Assembly (NCBI GenBank): GCA_028818695.1
Contig: JAPPNK010000026.1
Location: 1-64,000, forward strand
Origin: Candidatus Poribacteria bacterium
GTDB taxonomy: Bacteria > Poribacteria > WGA-4E > GCA-2687025
Length of the DNA: 64,000 bases
Direction of reading: 5' to 3'
The position numbers were made by a program, and so were the translations under genes. The notes below the pieces were generated by a model. The model did not search any database. It was not told the origin of the DNA and saw only the letters and a list, made by a program, of their open reading frames with translations. Below are positions 40,341 to 48,899 of the stretch, piece after piece (position 1 is the first letter of the stretch; every line of letters begins with the position of its first letter).

Positions 40341-41672
40341 ATGATGCGTACCATTGCCGCTCTTTTTCTCGCCTCTGCCGCGCTTGTCAACCTCCACGCC
40401 GCCAGTCATGGCGACCATGCCGAAGAAGCGTTTCAACAGCTCAAAAAAACGAACGACGCCTACGCCGCCATCGACAATGGCTCCTTCGCATGGGAAAAAA
40501 CCATATCCTTCTCAACCCCGCAAGGCGACCGCCTCATTGAGCCGCTGAGCCAGACCGATACGCTGGAGATCTTGGACGGCAACCTCGCCCGGTCCGCCAC
40601 CAGCATGCCTCATCCGACCATCCCCACGCTATTGGGCGCCGTTCTTATCAACAACGGCAGCGTTTGGGTCGCATCGCCCGGCTTCGCGGAGATCATGGAG
40701 ATTGACTCCGCGCAGGTTCGGACAGGGTTTGCCGCATACACCTTTGCGGACGAGAACGGCGGATTTTCAACGCGCGGCTTCCCAGAATCTGCGCATTCCA
40801 TTGACGAGATTGCCGCTCTTGAATTGCTGCCGGACGAAATGCTTGATCTGAACGGAACCGAAAAAACATACAAAAAGCTCAAAGTGTCGCTCAAACCTGG
40901 CGCGCATGAAAAGGCGCAAGAGAAAACATTTCAAGAGAAAGTGGGCGAACTCGGAATACTCCATGCGTTCCTTGCTCTTGACCTGTATGAGCTGGGCATG
41001 CTTCGGGTTCAAATCGATGGGCCGCCCATGGAAGCGACTCTCTGGATCGATCCTGAAACAAATCTCATTGCAAAACAGACCTTTGACGCTCCCGCCAAAG
41101 CCAGCGGACAAGAGATGTCATTCACCTACACCATCGTACAGACCAGAGCGCTACTCAACGATGAACCGCCCGCCGAACGGTTTGCGCCAAATCCGAAATG
41201 GGCAGTGGTTGATACGTTCGGCAAACGGAAACCGGAAATTGGAAAGCAGGCATTCGACTTCACGCTCAAAGACCTGAGCGGAAAAGAGACGACGATCTCT
41301 GATCTGAAAGGCAACGTCGTCGTTCTCGACTTCTGGGCGACATGGTGCGGACCCTGCGTCCAAGCGATGCCGCATCTCCAAGAGCTGCACGACGAATACA
41401 AGGACGACGGACTGCTCATTTACGGCGTCAACAAGGAGGATCCTGGAGAACCCGCAAAATTCTTTGAAGAGGGCGGATACACCTTCCCGACGTTCATCAA
41501 CGCAACAACCGCTTTCGTCCGATACCATGTCGGACCTATACCCACCACATATGTGATCGGCCGCGACGGAAACATTGAAGCGGAGATTGTGGGATACGGC
41601 GGCGAAGAAGACAAGCGGCTTGAAACAGCGTTGAAAAAAGCGCTCGCCAAAGGCTCTGAAGAAGCGCAGTGA
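40341..41672 (+). CDS. secreted protein with LolA/DUF2092-like and TlpA thioredoxin domains
   Basis: 443 aa. Signal peptide to about residue 21. Residues about 30-295 resemble the LolA-like beta half-barrel fusions found in front of TlpA domains (outer-membrane lipoprotein-carrier-like; DUF2092). Residues about 300-443 are a TlpA/ResA thioredoxin fold with FWATWCGPCVQAMPHLQEL and the cis-Pro region GPIPTTYVIGRDG. Predicted periplasmic thiol-disulfide or cytochrome-maturation-related oxidoreductase. Confidence 0.85.
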   Translation: MMRTIAALFLASAALVNLHAASHGDHAEEAFQQLKKTNDAYAAIDNGSFAWEKTISFSTPQGDRLIEPLSQTDTLEILDGNLARSATSMPHPTIPTLLGAVLINNGSVWVASPGFAEIMEIDSAQVRTGFAAYTFADENGGFSTRGFPESAHSIDEIAALELLPDEMLDLNGTEKTYKKLKVSLKPGAHEKAQEKTFQEKVGELGILHAFLALDLYELGMLRVQIDGPPMEATLWIDPETNLIAKQTFDAPAKASGQEMSFTYTIVQTRALLNDEPPAERFAPNPKWAVVDTFGKRKPEIGKQAFDFTLKDLSGKETTISDLKGNVVVLDFWATWCGPCVQAMPHLQELHDEYKDDGLLIYGVNKEDPGEPAKFFEEGGYTFPTFINATTAFVRYHVGPIPTTYVIGRDGNIEAEIVGYGGEEDKRLETALKKALAKGSEEAQ

Positions 41673-41682
41673 ACCGCGCCGC

Positions 41683-41720
41683 GCTGGAGGGGAAGGCTTA
41701 ACGCGCCGACCCCCTCCAGC
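41683..41720. terminator. hairpin between convergent genes
   Basis: GCTGGAGGGG and CCCCTCCAGC form a perfect 10-bp stem around an 18-nt loop, between the ends of two convergent genes. There is no U-run on either side, so a Rho-independent role is uncertain. Confidence 0.4.
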
Positions 41721-41726
41721 TCGCGC

Positions 41727-42986
41727 TCATTTCTCTCCGATTGCGTAAAGCGCGTTGTAGGTGCGGATGTAGAGACGCCCGTTTGAAACGGCCATGGACG
41801 CGGAGGTCGTTTCCTTCATGTCGCTGAATCCGACGGATTCGTATGTCCGCCCAGCCTTCACAACCGTGACGACGCCTCTTCTGGAGATCAGGTGGATTTT
41901 TCCGTCCGCATAAACCGGCGATGAGCGGTAGTCGCCGCGCGCCGCCTCTACATGGTAAAGCTGTTCGCCCGTCTCGCCGTCCACGCAGACAAGAAAGCCG
42001 TTGATTCGGCAGATATACACAAGCCCGTCGTAGATGAGCGGCGAGGGGACATCGCCCGTCGTGTCGACTTTCCACTTGAAGTTCACATTGGCTTTCAGCG
42101 GACCTTTTAGACCGAAGGTGGAGCCTCGTTTCGCTGTCGGGATGACGACGATGCCGTCCCGCGCCACCGGCGACGCCACAAAGCGGAACCCCGAATTGTA
42201 GTTGTTTTTCGGATTCAAGCCGCTGAGGCGCCACAGCTCCGCGCCGTCCTTCAGGGCATGTCCCGTCGCGTAGTCCGCGCCATGTACAATGAGAGCTTCC
42301 TGTCCGTTCGCGCGCCATAAAAACGAGGAGGCGTACGACTGCTTCGATTCGCCGCGCGCGTCGGTGGCGCGTTTGTGCCGCCATATCTCCTTGCCGTCGC
42401 TTTTGTCGAGCGCGACGACCAGCGAATCGTCGGCGTGGATCAGCTGCAAGTAGAGCTTGTCGCCGTCCAAAACGGGCGAGGAGGCGAATGTAAACCCGAC
42501 CTTAATGCGCCCGTATCTGTTTTCCAGGTCCAAAGCCCACGCCTTGTTGCCTTTGAAGTCGTAGCAGGCGAGGTCGCCGTTGCTGGCGAACGCCCAGACA
42601 TGTTTGCCGTCTGTGACGGGCGAGGGAGAGGCGGCGTTTCCGTCTCCGCCGCGCGCCGACCAGTTTTCATCCGCAAAGCTTTTCTGCCACAGGATATCGC
42701 CGTCCAGGTTGAGGCAGAGCAGCGCCACCTCCTCCTTGTCGGTCAATCCAGCGGTCAAAAAGATGCGGTCTTCCCAGACGATCGGCGTCGCGCCAGCCGC
42801 GCCGGGCAGTTCGCGCCGCCATAGAATGTTCTTTTCAGCCGACCATTCGGCGGGAAGATTCGTTTCAAGGCTCACCCCGTCGCTGGTCGGTCCTCGCCAG
42901 GTGGGCCAGTTCTCCGCCGCCGTATGCCGCGGAACGATGAACGCCGCCGCGCACAGAACCGCCGCGATCCATGTTGTATGACGCAT
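41727..42986 (-). CDS. secreted PQQ-like beta-propeller protein
   Basis: 419 aa from ATG 42986 (AAGGAG upstream). Signal peptide, then WPTWRGPTSDGVSLE, the hallmark opening of this PQQ_2/YncE-like family, followed by repeated propeller blades (LWQKSFADENW, LVVALDKSDGKEIWRHKR, VYICRINGFLVCVDGETGEQLYHVEA). The family lacks enzymatic residues of true quinoproteins; BamB-like or polymer-binding roles are suspected. A paralogue is encoded immediately upstream. Confidence 0.9.
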   Translation of the reverse strand: MRHTTWIAAVLCAAAFIVPRHTAAENWPTWRGPTSDGVSLETNLPAEWSAEKNILWRRELPGAAGATPIVWEDRIFLTAGLTDKEEVALLCLNLDGDILWQKSFADENWSARGGDGNAASPSPVTDGKHVWAFASNGDLACYDFKGNKAWALDLENRYGRIKVGFTFASSPVLDGDKLYLQLIHADDSLVVALDKSDGKEIWRHKRATDARGESKQSYASSFLWRANGQEALIVHGADYATGHALKDGAELWRLSGLNPKNNYNSGFRFVASPVARDGIVVIPTAKRGSTFGLKGPLKANVNFKWKVDTTGDVPSPLIYDGLVYICRINGFLVCVDGETGEQLYHVEAARGDYRSSPVYADGKIHLISRRGVVTVVKAGRTYESVGFSDMKETTSASMAVSNGRLYIRTYNALYAIGEK

Positions 42987-43058
42987 GCTCAAACTCCTTA
43001 CAGTATGCGTGGACGCCCTTAACATAAAATGCCTCAGCGGGGGCGTCTGCTCCGCTTC

Positions 43059-44327
43059 CTATTCCTTCATGCGCAGGCAGTAGAGCGACTTTTCGCCGCG
43101 CAGATAGATGTCGCCGCCGAGAATGATCGGCGAAGCGCTGAAGCTGTCCTCCAGCATGTTGACGCCGATCATCTCAAATTTGGGTCCTGCTTTCAAAACG
43201 AAGGTGAACCCGTCCCGCGTTGGAATATAAACGCGCCCCGCCGCGCCGGAGGGAGAGGCGTAAATCATATCCTCCGCCCCGTCCAGCCCGACCGGCCCGA
43301 AAAGCAGATCGCCGGTCAGGGCGTCCCGCGCCGAGATGTCCGCAGGCCGCTTGTGGTAGTAAAGGATGTTCTGGTAAAGCAGCGGAGACGGAACATACGG
43401 CGTGTCCCTGTCCGCCTGCCAGACGACCGCGTCCGTTCCCGTAATATCCCCCTTCGCCTTGTCCAGATCGATCGCCAGCAGGGCGTTGCCGCGGAAGCCG
43501 CTCGTCAAATAGACCATGTTGTCCTTCGCGACGGGCGACGGAATGGCGTTTGTCGTCATGCCTTTGCATGACCAGAGCAGGCTGCCGTCGCTGAGATCGT
43601 AGCTGCGTATGTCGTTTGTGCCGTTCACGATCGCCTGCGCCGTTCCGTTGCGCTGCACGATGAGCGGGGTTGTCCAGCTGGTGGGTTCGTCGCGCGGCTC
43701 TCTCCATATTTCGTCGCCGCTGTTTTTGTTGAAGGCGGCGATGAACGAGTCGCCCTCATGGTCCCACAGTATGAGAAGCGTGTCGCCATGCAGGGCGGGC
43801 GAGGAGCCTTCGCCGAAGCCGCGGCGGGTGCGCATTTTTCCGAGGTTTTTGCTCCATTTGAGGTTGCCGTCCAGGTCGTATACGAACAGCCCGTAGGAGC
43901 CGAAATGCGCGATGAGTACGCTTCCGTCTGTGGCGGCGGAGGCGGAGGCTAGAGTGTTGGTGCGGTGTCCGCCTTCGTTCGGGGGGAGGGAGGCGGCCGT
44001 TTTGCTCCACACTTCGCTTCCATCGCTTCGGTTGTAGGCGGAGACGATGAAATCGAACATGCCGCCGTTTTGGGCGGCGGAGAGTACGTAGATGCGCTCC
44101 TGCCAGACGGCGGGGGTGGAGTGTCCGACGCCTGGGAGGGGGGTTTTCCATTTGACGTTTTTCGTTTCGCTCCATTCGATGGGCGGGTTGGCGTGTTCGT
44201 CGGCGGCGCCGTTGGAGCTGGGACCGCGCCACTGCGGCCAGTTTCGGGAGTGTTGCGTTTCATGACCGGCGGCGAGCAACGTGTATACCGGCCAAAGAAG
44301 AGCTAAGGCGAGAGCAAAGCGTTTCAT
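43059..44327 (-). CDS. secreted PQQ-like beta-propeller protein, paralogue
   Basis: 422 aa. Signal peptide followed by NWPQWRGPSSNGAADE and blades such as FVYDLDGNLKWSKNLG, IAAFNKNSGDEIWREPRDEPTSWTTPLIV and ISARDALTGDLLFGPVG. It shares organisation and opening with the next gene downstream; 72 bp separate them, so they may be cotranscribed. Likely periplasmic or surface protein of unknown ligand. Confidence 0.9.
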   Translation of the reverse strand: MKRFALALALLWPVYTLLAAGHETQHSRNWPQWRGPSSNGAADEHANPPIEWSETKNVKWKTPLPGVGHSTPAVWQERIYVLSAAQNGGMFDFIVSAYNRSDGSEVWSKTAASLPPNEGGHRTNTLASASAATDGSVLIAHFGSYGLFVYDLDGNLKWSKNLGKMRTRRGFGEGSSPALHGDTLLILWDHEGDSFIAAFNKNSGDEIWREPRDEPTSWTTPLIVQRNGTAQAIVNGTNDIRSYDLSDGSLLWSCKGMTTNAIPSPVAKDNMVYLTSGFRGNALLAIDLDKAKGDITGTDAVVWQADRDTPYVPSPLLYQNILYYHKRPADISARDALTGDLLFGPVGLDGAEDMIYASPSGAAGRVYIPTRDGFTFVLKAGPKFEMIGVNMLEDSFSASPIILGGDIYLRGEKSLYCLRMKE

Positions 44328-44425
44328 GAGCGTCTTTCTTCAATGATGCAACTGCGTTCGATACGGCGTTGGCGTTTACATGCGCATCATACGGCGCCGC
44401 AGCGCAGGATGCAAGCGGCAGGAGC

Positions 44426-44503
44426 TGACCTTAAGGCTTTACGGCATGCAAAACGCAGACGTCGTCTGTTGGTCTCTGGATTCCCGCTTTCGCGGGAATG
44501 ACT
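44426..44503. repeat. Family B left-half element with internal deletion
   Basis: TGACCTTAAGGCTTTA joined directly to CGGCATGC (the GTTGGGACATGTC of complete copies is missing), then TCTGGATTCCCGC-TTTC-GCGGGAATGAC. It borders the tRNA terminator. Confidence 0.65.
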
Positions 44504-44505
44504 GC

Positions 44506-44532
44506 TAAAAAAAAGAAGGAGCGCGCCCGCTC
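44506..44532 (-). terminator. Rho-independent terminator of tRNA-Gly
   Basis: On the minus strand GAGCG-GGCG-CGCTC hairpin followed by CTTCTTTTTTTTA, just downstream of the tRNA. Confidence 0.7.
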
Positions 44533-44540
44533 AAACGGGA

Positions 44541-44615
44541 TGGGGCGGGCGATGGGACTTGAACCCACGACCCTCAGCTTGGGAAGCTGACGCTCTACCG
44601 CTGAGCTACGCCCGC
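44541..44615 (-). tRNA. tRNA-Gly (anticodon CCC)
   Basis: Cloverleaf on the minus strand: acceptor GCGGGCG/CGCCCGC, D arm GCTC-AGCGGTA-GAGC, anticodon arm TCAGC-TTCCCAA-GCTGA (anticodon CCC, reads GGG), variable GGGTC, T arm GTGGG-TTCAAGT-CCCAT. The CCA end is encoded (44541-44543). The discriminator base is C, unusual because bacterial tRNA-Gly normally has U or A. Confidence 0.95.
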
Positions 44616-44666
44616 GCCGCTTTTCATGTTAACCGAAAGGCAGGCGCGGCGTCAACTGAAGGCGCC

Positions 44667-44834
44667 TGACCTTAAGGCTTTAGTTGGGACATGTCGGCAT
44701 GCGAGCGCGGACGTCGTTTGTTGGACTCTGGATTCCCGCTCCCCGTTTTCACGAGGACATGCTTCGCGGGAATGACGACAACGGGGCGGCGCGGAGGCTC
44801 TTCGCCATGACGCGCCAACTTTAGGCGTGAGGTC
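44667..44834. repeat. Family B element, complete copy with loop insertion
   Basis: Left TGACCTTAAGGCTTTAGTTGGGACATGTCGGCATGC, right GCGCCAACTTTAGGCGTGAGGTC. The central hairpin is split by the same about 23-bp cassette as in family A copy 3 (CTCCCCGT-TTTC-ACGAGGACATGC on this strand). It ends 11 bp before the promoter of the pyruvate oxidoreductase operon. Confidence 0.85.
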
Positions 44835-44845
44835 GGATTAAAGAG

Positions 44846-44874
44846 TTGACATTCGGCAGCCATGCTGATAGCCT
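44846..44874 (+). promoter_or_regulatory. probable promoter of the pyruvate oxidoreductase operon
   Basis: TTGACA, 17-bp spacer, TAGCCT (an alternative -10, TAATTATAC, lies a few bases further). The ATG is at 44925. Confidence 0.45.
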
Positions 44875-44924
44875 AATTATACGCCGCACAGGCGCCGCAT
44901 TTGCGATGAGGATTGGAGCCGCAT

Positions 44925-46886
44925 ATGACGCCCGACAAACCTGCCAACAAACCTCCCTACCCTGGTACGCTCACTACAGCCGACGGAGCCGAAACGGTCG
45001 TCTGGGTTGAAACGAATATCACCCAGTCCGCGTGCGCCTACCCGATCACCTCATCCTCCAAGATGGGCGAAGGGTACAATGTCGCCGTCTCCAACGGATA
45101 TCAAAACCTATGGGGCGACACGCTTCTTTTCTTAGAGCCTGAATCGGAACACAGCGCCGCCAGCGCCTGTGAAGGGTTCGCTGTCGCAGGCGGGCGAACG
45201 ACCACCTTCACCTCCGGTCAAGGTCTCGTCCTCATGAAAGAGGTTCTATACACCATCGCGGGCAAAGGCTTGCCGATGGTTTTCCACATCGGCGCGCGCG
45301 CGATGACCTCGCAGTCGCTCAACGTCCACGCCGGACATGACGACGTCATGGCGGTCGCCGACACCGGCTGGGGAATCGTCTTCGGTATGAACGCGCAAGC
45401 CTCCGGCGATCTCGCCGCCATCACTCGACGCGCCGCTGAAGACTGCAGCCGACCCATCATGAACGTACAAGACGGCTTTTTGACAACGCATACGGTCGAG
45501 TCGGTACTTCTCCCCGAACTGGAACTGCTCAAAGAATATATCGGCAAGCCCGAAGACCGCATACGCAATTTGTTTACGCCGTACGACCCGATCATGTCCG
45601 GCACGGTGCAAAACCAGGACTCGTATATGAAGGGCAAGATCGCCCAGCGAACCTATTACGCCGAAATGGCAAGCGCGCTCCAAAACGCGATGGACGAATG
45701 GCATCGGCAAACAGGGCGGCGATACAACCTGGTGGAGCCGTACCGCATGGAGGACGCCGAATACGCGCTCGTCGGCATGGGCGGCATGATGGAAACGGCG
45801 ATGGCGACCGCCGACTATCTGCGCGAACTCGGCAAGAAGGTCGGCGTTGTCCACGCCGCCTCCTTCCGCCCCTTCCCAAGCGAACAGATCGTTGAGACGC
45901 TCAAACATGTGAAGGCGTTTGCCGTCTTAGAGCGTATGGACAACCCGATCGCGCAATCGAACCCGCTCACCGCCGAGATCAAGGCAGCCTTTTCGGACGC
46001 AATCAGCGGACACCCTGGCTATCCTGAAATTGACCATATCCCGACGATCTATTCCGGCTCGGCGGGACTCGGCAGCCGCGACGTTCGACCGGGCGACCTG
46101 ATCGGAGCCTACACGCACATGTGGATGGGGAAGGAGCGGCGCTATTTTGTGCTGGGCATCAAGCATGAGCTTGCTGTCGAGGCGCCGTTCGATCCTGACA
46201 TCCGCCCCGCCGGCTCCTTCTCGATGCGGGGGCATTCGGTCGGCGGCTTCGGCTCCGTCACAACAAACAAGGTGATCGCCTCGTTTCTCGGCATGCTCGG
46301 CATGACGGTGCAGGCGTATCCGAAATACGGCTCCGAAAAGAAAGGCTTGCCGACCACCTACTATCTGACCGCCGCCAAGGAGCGCATCCGCACCCACTGC
46401 GAAATGAACCATGTTGAGTTTGTGCCGCTGAACGACGTGAACGCCTTCCATCACGGCAACCCGCTGAAAGGTCTTCAGGAACACGGCATGGTGTTCATTC
46501 AGAGCGACAAGCGGGACCCTGCGGCGGTGTGGGCTGCGGTGCCTGAATACGCCAAGAAGGACATTCAAAAGAAAAATATCCGCGTCTTTGCGCTGGACAC
46601 GGTGAAGATCGCGCGCGAGGTCGCTCCGACCGCCGACCTGGAAATGCGCATGCAGGGCATTGTGCTGGCGGGCATCTTCCTGCGCGTCTCGCCGATCCTG
46701 CAGTCGGACGCCATCGACAAAGACGGGCTGTTTGAACGGGTTGAAGTCGCTCTGCGCAAGTGGTTCGGAAAGCGCGGCGAGGCGGTCGTCCAAGCGAACG
46801 TTCAGGCGGTTCAGCGTGGATACGACGAGGTGTTTGAGATACCGAAATCGATCATTCTTCCGCTCGAAAACGGAGAGGCGGAGTAA
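44925..46886 (+). CDS. pyruvate:ferredoxin/flavodoxin oxidoreductase, N-terminal half (alpha plus gamma domains)
   Basis: 653 aa starting at 44925 (GGAG 7 bp upstream). It matches domains I-III of the NifJ/PFOR chain: the alpha part has ETNITQSACAYPITSSSKMGE, EPESEHSAASACEGFAVAGGRTTTFTSGQGL and GARAMTSQSLNVHAGHDDVMA. The middle domain contains LVGMGGMMETAMATADYLRELGKKVGVV. The gamma-like part begins SFSMRGHSVGGFGSVTTNK and carries the acceptor-CoA region. The TPP/FeS half is in a separate gene (47132-48730), so the enzyme is a split PFOR that decarboxylates pyruvate or a related 2-oxoacid to acetyl-CoA. Confidence 0.92.
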   Translation: MTPDKPANKPPYPGTLTTADGAETVVWVETNITQSACAYPITSSSKMGEGYNVAVSNGYQNLWGDTLLFLEPESEHSAASACEGFAVAGGRTTTFTSGQGLVLMKEVLYTIAGKGLPMVFHIGARAMTSQSLNVHAGHDDVMAVADTGWGIVFGMNAQASGDLAAITRRAAEDCSRPIMNVQDGFLTTHTVESVLLPELELLKEYIGKPEDRIRNLFTPYDPIMSGTVQNQDSYMKGKIAQRTYYAEMASALQNAMDEWHRQTGRRYNLVEPYRMEDAEYALVGMGGMMETAMATADYLRELGKKVGVVHAASFRPFPSEQIVETLKHVKAFAVLERMDNPIAQSNPLTAEIKAAFSDAISGHPGYPEIDHIPTIYSGSAGLGSRDVRPGDLIGAYTHMWMGKERRYFVLGIKHELAVEAPFDPDIRPAGSFSMRGHSVGGFGSVTTNKVIASFLGMLGMTVQAYPKYGSEKKGLPTTYYLTAAKERIRTHCEMNHVEFVPLNDVNAFHHGNPLKGLQEHGMVFIQSDKRDPAAVWAAVPEYAKKDIQKKNIRVFALDTVKIAREVAPTADLEMRMQGIVLAGIFLRVSPILQSDAIDKDGLFERVEVALRKWFGKRGEAVVQANVQAVQRGYDEVFEIPKSIILPLENGEAE

Positions 46887-46888
46887 GG

Positions 46889-47113
46889 ATGCCCAAAATC
46901 ATCGAGTATGTAGAGTTCAACCAGACAAACGGTGCCTGGACAAGCCGCAAAATCCATGACGGCGGCGACTTCATCATGGAGCGCGTCAACCAGGACGAGA
47001 TCGACGTTGACATCGCCGCTATCGAAGAGGGGAGGCGCCCGGCGTGGACGCTGCTGGGCTTGCCGAAGATCATCGTGAACGGAGAAACCTTTCGGGAACG
47101 CGATCAGATCTAA
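46889..47113 (+). CDS. 74-aa protein between the two PFOR halves
   Basis: Starts 2 bp after the first PFOR gene and ends 18 bp before the second, so it is certainly in the operon. The product begins MPKIIEYVEFNQTNGAWTSR and is acidic, with no cysteines and no signal peptide; I recognise no family. It sits exactly where single-chain NifJ has its short domain IV linker, so a structural or assembly role for the split enzyme is an attractive but unproven idea. Confidence 0.8.
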   Translation: MPKIIEYVEFNQTNGAWTSRKIHDGGDFIMERVNQDEIDVDIAAIEEGRRPAWTLLGLPKIIVNGETFRERDQI

Positions 47114-47131
47114 AGAAAGAAAGGATTCCAC

Positions 47132-48730
47132 ATGAGCGACGAAATCACCATTCCGAAGGCAGCGCCGACAAACGGACGGCAAGAGCCAAAACTGCTGGAT
47201 ATTGAAGAATTCAACCGGCGCATCGTCGGAGCGTACAACCGAGGCGTCGCCGAAATCGAACTGGAAGCGGACGACGACACGGCGTTCAGCTTTGTGCCAG
47301 CCGCGACCGGCAAGCTGCGCGATTTCAGCTACATCGCGCCCGACATACCGCTCTACGATCCCTCCAACTGCATCGGCTGCATGGAGTGCGTCATCGAATG
47401 CCCCGACACTGCCATTCTGGGCAAGGTGATTCACCCCGACTCGCTGGAAGAAGAGCTGGCGAAGATAGACGACCCAGAAGTGCGGGAGATGACGCGCTCT
47501 CGGTTTGTCAGAACGCGCAAATACTACGACGCTTACGAGAAGAAAAATGAGGGCAGCGGCGCCCTGTTCGGCATTTTCATCGACCCGACGAAATGCAAGG
47601 GATGCGCCGAGTGCGTTGAAGCGTGCGACGACTACGCGCTCTCCATGCTTCAGAAGACCGACAAGAACGTTCCGCAGTACCAGGAGGCGTTCCGCGCCTT
47701 TGAAAATCTGCCGGAAACGCCGGACGCTTACATCAACGAGCGTCTTGCGACCGATATGATGCTGAAGAACGACTCGCTGCTGTATGTGGGCGGGGCGGGT
47801 TCATGCGCCGGCTGCGGAGAAGCGACCGCGCTGCGCATGATGCTCGCGTCCACGGGCTTCAAATACGGGCCGGAGAATATCGGCATTGTTGCGGCGACCG
47901 GCTGCAACACGGTCTACACCTCCACCTATCCGTATAACCCGTACCGCGTCCCTTGGACGAACTCGTTGTTTGAGAATGCGCCGACCGACGCGATGGGCGT
48001 GCGCGCCAGGTGGGACCAGCTGGGCTGGGAAGACAAGAAGCTGTGGGTCCTCGGCGGGGACGGCGCGATGAACGACATCGGCTTCCAGGCGCTCTCGCGG
48101 ATGCTCATGTCGGGGATGGACATCAACGTTTTGGTGCTGGACACGCAGGTGTACTCCAACACGGGCGGGCAGGCGTCCACCTCCTCCTACACGGGGCAGA
48201 ACACGAAGATGTCGTACCATGGCAAGGCGATCCCCGGCAAGACGGAGCGGCGCAAGGAGCTCGCGACGATCTGCATGATGCATCCGGATGTGTATGTCGC
48301 GCAGACGACCTGCGCCGACTTCAACCATTTTTACAAGGCGGTCGCCGCGGCGAACGAATACGCCGGGCCGGCGATCATCAACGTTTACACGACCTGCCAG
48401 CCGGAGCATGGCGTCGCGGACGAGCTGGCGATGGCGCAGGCGAGGCTGGCGAAGGAGTCGCGCGCGTTTCCGATCTTCATCTACGACCCGCGCGCGGGCG
48501 AGACGATCAAGGAGCGGCTTGATCTGAAAGGCAACCCGACCGTCAAAGAGGACTGGTACACCATTCCGAAGACGGGCGAGGTGATCGATTTCATCACCTT
48601 TGCGCGTTCCGAAGGGCGTTTTGAGAAGCACTTCGACGCGGAGGGCAATCCGTCGCCTGAGCTGCTCGGCGCGCAGGAAGACCGGCGGCAAAACTGGCGC
48701 ATGCTGCAGGAGCTGGCGGGGATCCTATAA
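47132..48730 (+). CDS. pyruvate:ferredoxin/flavodoxin oxidoreductase, C-terminal half (2[4Fe-4S] and TPP domains)
   Basis: 532 aa, equivalent to NifJ domains V-VI. Ferredoxin-like clusters: Cys80/83/86/90 (CIGCMECVIECP) and Cys155/158/161/165 (CKGCAECVEAC). The proximal cluster residues are C225AGC228GE and Cys258 (AATGCNTVY). The TPP site is GGDGAMNDIGFQAL with VLDTQVYSNTGGQ at 337-347. RBS AAAGAAAGGA. All redox centres of a normal PFOR are thus present across the two genes. The Met/Asn in the TPP loop differs from the usual GDGWAYDIG. Confidence 0.93.
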   Translation: MSDEITIPKAAPTNGRQEPKLLDIEEFNRRIVGAYNRGVAEIELEADDDTAFSFVPAATGKLRDFSYIAPDIPLYDPSNCIGCMECVIECPDTAILGKVIHPDSLEEELAKIDDPEVREMTRSRFVRTRKYYDAYEKKNEGSGALFGIFIDPTKCKGCAECVEACDDYALSMLQKTDKNVPQYQEAFRAFENLPETPDAYINERLATDMMLKNDSLLYVGGAGSCAGCGEATALRMMLASTGFKYGPENIGIVAATGCNTVYTSTYPYNPYRVPWTNSLFENAPTDAMGVRARWDQLGWEDKKLWVLGGDGAMNDIGFQALSRMLMSGMDINVLVLDTQVYSNTGGQASTSSYTGQNTKMSYHGKAIPGKTERRKELATICMMHPDVYVAQTTCADFNHFYKAVAAANEYAGPAIINVYTTCQPEHGVADELAMAQARLAKESRAFPIFIYDPRAGETIKERLDLKGNPTVKEDWYTIPKTGEVIDFITFARSEGRFEKHFDAEGNPSPELLGAQEDRRQNWRMLQELAGIL

Positions 48731-48899
48731 ACCCCGCGCATGTTCGGCGGCGGGGGAAGCGTTTCTTCCGCCGCTTCCGCTTCTCTTTCGCCGTTCCAAA
48801 GGACAATCTTATTTGAGCTGGCGGCATGGCGCGAAAGCGCATTCGTCAAACGCGCATGAATGCCTGCGTACGCGGCATTCAGCGAAAGGCGGAAATGCG

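Noticed and set aside
44672-44863. 63-codon minus-strand ORF near the tRNA gene
   Set aside because: Entirely within a family B repeat; the peptide is repeat-derived and the same peptide motif appears wherever the repeat is translated.
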